From Anaerolineae bacterium (GTDB lineage: Bacteria; Chloroflexota; Anaerolineae; Anaerolineales; UBA11858), in assembly GCA_003694235.1 (NCBI GenBank), contig RFKO01000092.1:1-11446 (forward strand): a DNA stretch of 11,446 bases. Reading direction: 5' to 3'. The stretch's first letter is position 1. Every line of letters starts with the position of its first letter. Shown here in pieces: positions 6,011-11,446 of the stretch. The translations under genes were made by a program, and so were the position numbers. Below the pieces are notes generated by a model. The model did no database searches. It was not told the origin of the DNA and saw only the letters and a list, made by a program, of their open reading frames with translations.

Positions 6011-8859
6011 TGCCCTCCGCTCCGCAAATCATCGCAGCACGGCGTACGCGTCAGCAGAAGCAACAACACCCCTGGCTGCAGGGCAGCGTGCTCACGTTGC
6101 TGGTATTGACCATTGTGCTGATGGTCATCGCCCTGTTGCTCTCCACGCTGGCGTACACCATCCTGCTGAAAGACCTCCCCGCCCCCGAAGCCCTGAGCAG
6201 CCTGCTCGATCCACCTCACGGCGTGCTGCTCCACCCCACACGCTTCCTCGATCGCAGCGGACAACACGTCCTGCTCAGGCTGGAAAACCCCGCCGTTCAG
6301 GAGCGCGTCTCCCTCTCGTACGACGAGATTCCGACAGACCTCGCTAACGCCTTCATCGCCGCGCTGGACCCCACCTTCTGGACACACCCGGGCTTTCACA
6401 ATCTAAGCACCTCGCCCAGCCGGTACACGCTGGCCGAGCAACTGGTCAGAGATTTGTTGCTCTGGGATGAACCGGACGGCACGGCGAAACTATGGCGTCA
6501 ACGCCTGCTGGCCGCGCAGATCACCCACCGCTATGGACGCGAGAAAGTGCTCCAATGGTATCTCAACAGCGCATACTTCGGCGAGGACCTGTACGGCGTA
6601 GCCCAGGCCGCGGAGGCCTATTTTGGCAAGCCGGTGTCAAAACTTTCCTTGCTGGAAGCCGCCTCGCTGGCTGCAGTCGCCGAAGCGCCGGCCATCAACC
6701 CGCACAACGCCCCCAACGAAGTCGGTCGGCGCGCCCTGGAGGTGGTGGATGCCATGCTGGCGCAAGGCCTGATCACCGCTCAGCAAGCGCGCGCCGCGCG
6801 TCGTTCCACGCTGGAAATCCAGCCCCCACAAACAGCCGATCCCCCCATCGCCGACGCCTATCTCGACCTGGTCTGGGAACAACTGGCCCAAATCATTCCG
6901 CCCGAACGTCTGCGCCGCGGCGGCTTTGACATCCTCACCTCACTGGACTTCGAATTACAACAACAGGTGCGCTGTACCCGCCAGATTTTCCTGGCACAGG
7001 AAACGGGCGACAGCCCACCCGCGGAGGAATGTGCCCCCGCGCGTCTGCTGCCCACCCCTGGCGGCCAGACGCGCTTCCCTGCCGGCAGTCTCCAGGCCGC
7101 CGTTCTGATTCTCGACCCCGCCACCGGACAGGTGCTGGCCATGGACGCGGATTCCCCGCTGCCTTTCCAGAATCCGCGCCCCACCGGTTCGTTGCTCACG
7201 CCATTTCTCTATCTGACCGCCTTCACCCGCGGCTTCAACCCTGCCACGCTGTTGTGGGACATCCCAGGGCTGTATCCTGAGGAAATCTCGCGGATGGCCA
7301 ACCCGCAGGCGGACTTCCTCGGCCCAATGCGTTTGCGCACCGCCCTGGCCACCGATGCGCTGATACCCGCTCTGAACGTGCTGGAACGCGTCGGGGCGCT
7401 CAACTTCTGGCGCACGCTGGAACGCTTCGGCATCACCCTGCCGCGCCCGCCGCAAGATGTCACGGCAGCCTGCGCCGGCTGTGCCTGGTTTCTGGAGGAG
7501 GGAGAAAGCACGCTCACCGACGCCGTCAGCGCGTATGCCGCGCTGGCCAACCGGGGCAGCTTCGCCGGAGACATCGAAGCGGAAGGGGAAAGCACCGCCT
7601 TCTCGCCGGTAACGCTGCTCGCTATCCGCGGGGTGGATGGGGCGCGCTGGTATGAACGCACTGCCAGCGATGTTCTCCCGATTACCAGCGAACAACTGGC
7701 CTACCTGATCAACCACATGCTGAGCGACGAGGCAGCCCGCTGGCCTCGCCTGGGACATCCCAATTTACTGGAGATCGGGCGCCCTGTGGCGGTCAAGACC
7801 GGCGCCACCGTCACGGGGCGCGACGCGTGGGCCATCGGTTATACCTCCCAACTGGTCGTGGGGGTGTGGGTCGGCGCGCCAGAGGAGGCAGAACTGCCCG
7901 CCCCCTTGAGCTATAGAGACGCCGCCGGTCTGTGGCGGGCGTTGAGCCAGTACGCCCTGCGCGATCTGCCATCCATCACCTGGGAGGCCCCGCCGGGCAT
8001 CAGCATTCTGCAGGTGTGCGACCCCTCCGGGCTGCTCCCCGGCGAGGATTGCCCCAGCATCGTGAGCGAAGTCTTTCTCAGCGGCCACGAACCCACCCAG
8101 ATGGACACCTTGTTCCGCCGTTTCCAAATCAATCGCGAGACCGGCCGGCTGGCGACGGTGTTCACGCCCCCTGAGCTGATCGAAGAGCGCGTCTACATGA
8201 TGGTCCCCCCCGAGGCGCGGGAATGGGCGCGGCAGGCCGGCATCACGCTCCCGCCTCAGGCTTACGACGTGATCTATATGCCCACGCCGTCACCCACAGC
8301 AGTTATCCAATCCCCGCAGATTTTCTCATCCCTGCGAGGGGAAGTCGAGATTCGCGGCACAGCAGCGGGAGAAGACTTTGTCTCTTATCGCCTGCAGATC
8401 GGCGAGGGGGTCAACCCCCAAAGCTGGCTGGCGCTGGGCGAAACCTCCACCACCCCGGTGAGGGACGGCCTGCTGGGACGCTGGGATACAAGCGGTCTGA
8501 ACGGCCTGTATGCCCTGCAACTCATTGTGCTGCGTCAGGATCAGCGCGTGGATACGCACACCATCCAGGTCACCGTGGACAACCTGCCCCCCGAAGTCAC
8601 GGTACGCTACCCGGAAGACGGCGCAACGCTGGAATATTCTCCCGCCACCCCGCTCACTTTCCAGGTACAGGCAGAAGACAATCTGGGGCTGCGCGAAATC
8701 CGCTATGCCCTGGATGGCGAAACGCTGGAAACCCAAACGCAACCACCGTTCGCCTACCCCTGGTCGCCCCGCCTGGGCGATCACACCCTGACCATCACGG
8801 CGATTGATCTGGCCGGGAACATGGCGAGACAAAGCATCACGTTTTCCATCACCCCCTGA
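6010..8859 (+). CDS. PBP1C-like class A penicillin-binding protein with degenerate active sites and Ig modules
   Basis: 949 residues. A basic N-terminus and one membrane segment (about 26-54) anchor the protein, with the rest outside. A GT51 peptidoglycan transglycosylase domain (about 80-300) keeps YLNSAYFG and YFGKPVSKLSLLEAA. However, the usual EDxxFxxHxG reads LDPTFWTHPG (L119 at the catalytic Glu), GGSTITQQL reads SRYTLAEQL, and motif 3 has Q164 for the second Glu. The transpeptidase domain (about 355-645) has SLLT (S394, T397) instead of SxxK and DAL (449-451) instead of SxN, while KTG (596-598) is intact. A PBP1C-like tail with VCDPSG..PGEDC (C670, C681) follows, then two Ig-like modules (about 768-857 and 858-949). 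Family membership is clear, but catalysis by either domain is doubtful. The reading frame is uninterrupted, so it is not a decayed pseudogene. It may be a structural or regulatory cell-wall pseudoenzyme. Confidence 0.88.
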   Translation: MPSAPQIIAARRTRQQKQQHPWLQGSVLTLLVLTIVLMVIALLLSTLAYTILLKDLPAPEALSSLLDPPHGVLLHPTRFLDRSGQHVLLRLENPAVQERVSLSYDEIPTDLANAFIAALDPTFWTHPGFHNLSTSPSRYTLAEQLVRDLLLWDEPDGTAKLWRQRLLAAQITHRYGREKVLQWYLNSAYFGEDLYGVAQAAEAYFGKPVSKLSLLEAASLAAVAEAPAINPHNAPNEVGRRALEVVDAMLAQGLITAQQARAARRSTLEIQPPQTADPPIADAYLDLVWEQLAQIIPPERLRRGGFDILTSLDFELQQQVRCTRQIFLAQETGDSPPAEECAPARLLPTPGGQTRFPAGSLQAAVLILDPATGQVLAMDADSPLPFQNPRPTGSLLTPFLYLTAFTRGFNPATLLWDIPGLYPEEISRMANPQADFLGPMRLRTALATDALIPALNVLERVGALNFWRTLERFGITLPRPPQDVTAACAGCAWFLEEGESTLTDAVSAYAALANRGSFAGDIEAEGESTAFSPVTLLAIRGVDGARWYERTASDVLPITSEQLAYLINHMLSDEAARWPRLGHPNLLEIGRPVAVKTGATVTGRDAWAIGYTSQLVVGVWVGAPEEAELPAPLSYRDAAGLWRALSQYALRDLPSITWEAPPGISILQVCDPSGLLPGEDCPSIVSEVFLSGHEPTQMDTLFRRFQINRETGRLATVFTPPELIEERVYMMVPPEAREWARQAGITLPPQAYDVIYMPTPSPTAVIQSPQIFSSLRGEVEIRGTAAGEDFVSYRLQIGEGVNPQSWLALGETSTTPVRDGLLGRWDTSGLNGLYALQLIVLRQDQRVDTHTIQVTVDNLPPEVTVRYPEDGATLEYSPATPLTFQVQAEDNLGLREIRYALDGETLETQTQPPFAYPWSPRLGDHTLTITAIDLAGNMARQSITFSITP

Positions 8860-8860
8860 G

Positions 8861-9040
8861 GTTCGGGCGCGGGCCAATGTAAAGGACAGTTACGCCACCG
8901 CCGTCACCTGCCTGGATGGACGCTTGATCATCCAGACGTATTCCAGCCATTCCTACGGGCAGAATCGGATTGTGCTGATGTGGCAGAACTATATCTACAA
9001 CGCCTTGAAAGCCCGCTACGACTATTTGCAAACCCACTGA
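8861..9040 (+). pseudogene. Possible remnant of an unidentified gene (C-terminal 59 codons)
   Basis: Directly after the PBP-like stop, a different frame (+2 relative to it) stays open to TGA 9038-9040. It reads like real protein, with aromatic and polar residues in good codons: LDGRLIIQTYSSHSYGQNR, then VLMWQNYIYNALKARYDYLQ. There is no ATG in this part. The only in-frame ATG (8804) lies inside the PBP-like gene and would give 18 residues of poor composition, overlapping by 56 nt, with no ribosome-binding site. TTG or GTG starts inside it would give a very short product. A truncated gene end is the best reading; a small translated ORF cannot be excluded. I do not recognise the family. Confidence 0.35.
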
Positions 9041-9053
9041 TCATGGAACAGCA

Positions 9054-9081
9054 AACAGGGCAGCCCGATGGCTGCCCTGTT
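9054..9081. terminator. Bidirectional hairpin between convergent genes
   Basis: Perfect 12-bp stem AACAGGGCAGCC / GGCTGCCCTGTT with a CGAT tetraloop. It lies 22 nt past the stop of the minus-strand protease and 13 nt past the plus-strand remnant, the expected place for a shared terminator of converging transcripts. Neither side has a long uninterrupted T run (TTTGCTGTT on the minus strand), so U-tract support is modest but the stem is very strong. Confidence 0.75.
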
Positions 9082-9103
9082 CTCGCTTTCGAAGCATTTT
9101 TTG

Positions 9104-10879
9104 CTATGGCTGGTCGATCGTGATGTATTCAAACTGCAGAATGACCGGCAGCACATCGAACGAAGAGACGCCGATACCCACCTTCCCCTCTTTGAAGCCA
9201 TAGGTCTTATCGGTGTACGTCTTGATGAACTGACCGTTGATGTACATCGTGATCGTGCTACCGTCACACATCAACGAATAACGGTTGGTATCCTTACCCA
9301 TGCGAACAGCCGTCGAGCCGCCGTTGGTCAGCATATTGTATTTGTCGGTACGACCATTGTATGCCCACAGCCACCATAGACCGTTGTTGGCCACGCTGAA
9401 CTCATACCAGCCATCTTCCGATGCCTGACACACCAGGCCGACATTGTTGTTATTTTTGCCGCGATTCTCCGCCTGGGTATCGAGCAGCACCGATGAGTAA
9501 ATATACGGATCATAGAAAAAATAGGTGTAGAGATTCTGACCGTTCAACTCGAAGACCAGTTTTCCGTTGTCCGTATACAAATTGAACAGGTTTTTATCAC
9601 CGCGGGTGGTCATCCACCACCAGTTCGTCGGCGTCTCGTCGAACTCTTCGGTGAAGAAAGCCGGCGCTTCGCCGCTGGCCTGACCACCGGTCTGATCACT
9701 GCTCTGCCCGCCGCTGGACGTACCCGCCGACGCGCCTCCGCTCATATCGCCGCCGGACACCACTTCCAGCTTCTTTCCATTGATCTCACCGACCAGCTTT
9801 TCGCCAGTGGCGAAACGATAGACCTCCACACGTAGCACATCTCCCGCTTTGTGAGAGCGCAGCACGTCGCAATAGGCCGACATCGTGCCGTCACCACCCA
9901 TGGGGAGATCGGCCAGTTTGAGGATAATATCACCGCCCTGAATGCCGGCGTTGGAAGCCGGCGAGCCGGCCTCAACCGACTGCACCCAAATGCCCGATAC
10001 ACCCACATCCTCCACCACAAATGCCTCGCCACTGACGCCCAGGGTGTCCACGTCCTGTCCCCCCTTCAGTTGCTCGATGATCGGCTTGGCGACATCTCGC
10101 CCGATAGCGAAGAACTGGGTGGCCGCCGGCGCAGAGCCGGTGAAGGTGTTGATGCCCACCACTTTGCCATCCGGTGTGATCAACGGCCCGCCGGAATTGC
10201 CAGGGTTGATGCTGGCATCGTGCATCAAAACAGATTCAATCGAGGCCCAGGAGGTATTCCCACTGGCCTTTGCCTTGGAGACAATGCCTTTGGTGAGTGT
10301 GTACTCCGGGTCGAGCAGAGGGTACCCTGCCGCATAAACGTCCATACCCACGGTAATGTCGCCCTGGTACCATTCCAGATAAGGGAATCCCTCACCTTCG
10401 ATATCGATGACGGCCAGGTCGGAACACTCCGAAACAGCCACCACGCTGGCATTGTAACTCTTAGAATTATCCCCACCGACATAGACTTTGAGCAAAGAAG
10501 CGCCGGTAACCACGTGGTTATTGGTCACCGCCAGTCCGGAGGGATCGATGATGAAACCGGAGCCTCCCCACCCGGTTGTGGCCGGCCCCTCGCCCAGGGG
10601 GTAAAAAGTGCCCACAGCTTCGATCCGAATCACCGCCTGCTGGACATCCTGCAACGAAGACACTGCGCCCGTACCGGCGGCAGGCTGTGCCGGCTGGGCA
10701 GGCTGTGCCGGCTGGGCGGGCTGAGCGGGTTGGGCCGGCTGGGCAGGCTGCGCGGGTTGGGCCGGTTGAGCCGGCTGGGCTACCTCCTGCGTCGCCGAAG
10801 GACCGCACGCCAGGCCCACAGCCAAAACGAACAGAGCCGCGAACACCAACGGTTTTAGGAAAGCATATCTTGTTGTCAT
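9104..10879 (-). CDS. Secreted HtrA-type serine protease with PDZ and C-terminal LamG-like domain
   Basis: 591 residues. The signal peptide ends in AVGLAC (C25), a probable but non-ideal lipobox, so the protein is likely a surface lipoprotein. Residues 34-66 are eleven AQP repeats, a flexible spacer from the membrane. The chymotrypsin-fold HtrA/DegP-like protease (about 75-275) has an intact triad: H122 (TNNHVV), D154 (ECSDLAV) and S229 (NPGNSGGPL). One PDZ domain follows (about 281-375), then a Ser/Gly-rich linker (about 378-405). The C-terminal domain (about 408-591, EEFDETPTNWWW to YITID) resembles LamG/concanavalin-like folds, with two Cys in GLVCQ and SLMCD that might pair. The start is set at 10879 because AAGGAGGA lies 4 nt upstream. 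A 25-codon in-frame extension to 10954 lacks this support and would bury the signal peptide. Role inferred: proteolytic quality control or signalling at the cell surface, perhaps guided by glycan or protein binding. Confidence 0.92.
   Translation of the reverse strand: MTTRYAFLKPLVFAALFVLAVGLACGPSATQEVAQPAQPAQPAQPAQPAQPAQPAQPAQPAQPAQPAAGTGAVSSLQDVQQAVIRIEAVGTFYPLGEGPATTGWGGSGFIIDPSGLAVTNNHVVTGASLLKVYVGGDNSKSYNASVVAVSECSDLAVIDIEGEGFPYLEWYQGDITVGMDVYAAGYPLLDPEYTLTKGIVSKAKASGNTSWASIESVLMHDASINPGNSGGPLITPDGKVVGINTFTGSAPAATQFFAIGRDVAKPIIEQLKGGQDVDTLGVSGEAFVVEDVGVSGIWVQSVEAGSPASNAGIQGGDIILKLADLPMGGDGTMSAYCDVLRSHKAGDVLRVEVYRFATGEKLVGEINGKKLEVVSGGDMSGGASAGTSSGGQSSDQTGGQASGEAPAFFTEEFDETPTNWWWMTTRGDKNLFNLYTDNGKLVFELNGQNLYTYFFYDPYIYSSVLLDTQAENRGKNNNNVGLVCQASEDGWYEFSVANNGLWWLWAYNGRTDKYNMLTNGGSTAVRMGKDTNRYSLMCDGSTITMYINGQFIKTYTDKTYGFKEGKVGIGVSSFDVLPVILQFEYITIDQP
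10684..10782 (-). repeat. In-gene 9-bp tandem repeat encoding (AQP)11
   Basis: Eleven consecutive 9-bp units, each encoding Ala-Gln-Pro, lie just after the signal peptide of the protease. Units differ almost only at synonymous positions (GCC/GCT/GCG/GCA, CAG/CAA, CCG/CCC/CCT). The peptide is therefore perfectly repetitive while the DNA has diverged, which argues for selection on the spacer peptide rather than a fresh slippage expansion. Because the unit is a multiple of three, length changes keep the frame. Confidence 0.9.
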
Positions 10880-10883
10880 TTCT

Positions 10884-10891
10884 TCCTCCTT
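10884..10891 (-). promoter_or_regulatory. Strong Shine-Dalgarno fixing the protease start
   Basis: On the minus strand AAGGAGGA precedes AGAA-ATG, a near-perfect anti-16S match at ideal spacing. It decides the start at 10879 and contrasts with the plus-strand genes at 2086 and 6010, which have none. Confidence 0.85.
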
Positions 10892-11071
10892 GTAGAAACT
10901 CTTTCGAAACATAGAACTATTCAAAGTCATAGCACCGGCATTGACTGTGTTCATCCTTCAACACATGCCAACCCCAGGCGCAACGGGCGACTTTTTCCTC
11001 AGGCTCTCCGCGCAATCTGGGGCAGGGACACCACCTGTCACAGATACGTTCCGAGAAGCATACTCATTCTC

Positions 11072-11115
11072 ATTTTAGCATAAGAACTCCTCCTGCTGTT
11101 CAGACATCCTGTCTG
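11072..11115 (-). promoter_or_regulatory. Candidate promoter and operator palindrome of the protease gene
   Basis: On the minus strand an extended -10, TGC then TAAAAT (11077-11072), would start transcription near 11065, leaving a leader of about 185 nt. Just upstream of its -35 position lies a perfect palindrome CAGACA-TCC-TGTCTG (11101-11115), well placed for an activator or repressor. No good -35 hexamer is seen. A weaker alternative with TATGAC as -10 occurs nearer the gene, around 10930. The rest of the 335-bp gap between the two minus-strand genes shows no ORF or RNA gene that I can recognise. Confidence 0.35.
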
Positions 11116-11214
11116 CCTGCATCCGGCGACGACAACCCGTAACGAATCACGCCAACTGAGAAAGTCACCTTCACCAGAATACGTAGAATCTACCTCCCTC
11201 CCGTCAGGAAAACG

Positions 11215-11446
11215 TCAAGAGCCTGATCGCATTTTGCGAAGCCAAACGGCCAATGCCACCAGGATGAACGCCAGAAAGCCGGTGGCCCACAGCGGCAACA
11301 TCGGGGGCAACACCATCGGCTGGGGTGCCCTGACCTCTTTCGGCGGTGTTGGTTCAGCAGGTACAAACCCCTCCGTTACGTCTCCTTCTTCCTCGCCCAT
11401 GCTCTGCAACGGGGCCGGCGCCGTCATCTGCGGCTGCGCCCCCACC
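11215..11446 (-). CDS. C-terminal part of a membrane-anchored protein with a Pro-rich stalk (5' end outside window)
   Basis: The frame enters from the right edge on the minus strand and stops at TGA 11217-11215, leaving 77 visible codons. They encode an acidic, Pro/Ala-rich low-complexity stretch (APAPLQSMGEEEGD, then PAEPTPPKEVRAPQP). A single hydrophobic helix (LPLWATGFLAFILVALAVWL) and a short basic tail (RKMRSGS) follow. This is the classic end of an exported protein held by a C-terminal transmembrane anchor with the basic tail inside. It resembles a sortase-type tail in layout, but no LPxTG is present. The extracellular part, and so the function, lies outside the window. It is in the same direction as the protease gene 335 bp downstream, but the gap and separate promoter signals argue against a tight operon. 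Confidence 0.65.
   Translation of the reverse strand, partial: VGAQPQMTAPAPLQSMGEEEGDVTEGFVPAEPTPPKEVRAPQPMVLPPMLPLWATGFLAFILVALAVWLRKMRSGS

Noticed and set aside
5826..6347. Plus-strand 173-codon frame starting in the intergenic region, and its minus-strand counterpart at 5824-6399
   Set aside because: Both run deep into the PBP-like coding sequence out of frame, have Arg/Pro/Ala-rich composition and cross the stem-loops and promoter. No ribosome-binding site or domain is visible.
7180..7205. Loss of the SxxK lysine as a frameshift artefact
   Set aside because: The frame is continuous and the flanking residues align well with class A PBPs on both sides, so it is a substitution. A single-base sequencing error (AAG to ACG) could explain T397 alone, but not the SxN and GT51 changes as well.
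6955..7758. 267-codon minus-strand frame within the PBP-like gene
   Set aside because: Antisense shadow with low-complexity composition; the sense frame carries the transpeptidase fold motifs.
10684..10782. Tandem repeat as a CRISPR-like array
   Set aside because: Units are 9 bp, contiguous without spacers, and encode a regular AQP peptide inside a gene.
9851..10858. 335-codon plus-strand frame opposite the protease
   Set aside because: Mirrors the HtrA coding region and ends in GLGRL-type repeats that are the complement of the AQP repeat. The minus strand has the catalytic triad and ribosome-binding site.
10880..10954. N-terminal extension of the protease by 25 codons
   Set aside because: It would place 25 polar residues before the signal peptide, whereas a perfect AAGGAGGA sits just before the ATG at 10879.
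11275..11300. LPLWATG as an LPxTG sortase signal
   Set aside because: The spacing and residues do not fit LPxTG. Only the hydrophobic helix plus basic tail are shared, so plain transmembrane anchoring is preferred.

Overview
The window looks like chromosomal sequence from a high-GC, non-actinobacterial Gram-positive-like lineage, most probably Chloroflexota (class Anaerolineae). This is an inference. It rests on the gene types: a giant OmpR-type/BTAD/AAA/TPR regulator, a PBP1C-like protein carrying Ig modules, and an HtrA lipoprotein fused to a LamG-like domain. Two promoters also share the extended -10 TTTGGTACAAT. No rRNA, tRNA, CRISPR array or intact insertion sequence is visible.

Left part (1-2085, + strand): the 3' end of a membrane-protein gene is followed 4 nt later by a complete recN (DNA repair SMC-like ATPase). 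A compact GC hairpin that looks like a terminator follows recN. Then comes a promoter region (about 2015-2060) with an extended -10 and two identical heptamers exactly 11 bp apart, the layout expected for a SARP-type activator. It drives a 1171-residue regulator (2086-5601): winged helix, BTAD, AAA/NACHT-like ATPase and TPR repeats, with no C-terminal LuxR helix-turn-helix.

Middle (5602-6009): a 408-bp non-coding stretch holds a roughly 100-bp element with imperfect terminal inverted repeats (REP/MITE-like) and several stem-loops. The last stem-loop ends in a T-rich run at the promoter of the next gene. That gene (6010-8859) has its ATG at the predicted transcription start, so its mRNA is probably leaderless. 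It encodes a class A PBP / PBP1C-like protein that keeps the fold motifs but has lost the catalytic glutamates of the transglycosylase domain, the SxxK lysine and the SxN motif of the transpeptidase domain. This probable double pseudoenzyme is the most striking item in the window.

Right part (8860-11446): a 180-nt open stretch with coding character but no good start looks like a gene remnant. A strong bidirectional hairpin separates the convergent genes. On the minus strand lies a secreted HtrA-type serine protease (probable lipoprotein, 11 AQP repeats, intact His/Asp/Ser triad, PDZ, Ser/Gly linker, C-terminal LamG-like domain). It has a textbook Shine-Dalgarno, unlike the plus-strand genes. 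A 335-bp regulatory gap follows, then the 3' end of a gene for a protein with a Pro-rich stalk and C-terminal membrane anchor, running off the window edge. The three genes from PBP-like to anchor protein share an envelope theme; recN and the regulator do not obviously belong to it.
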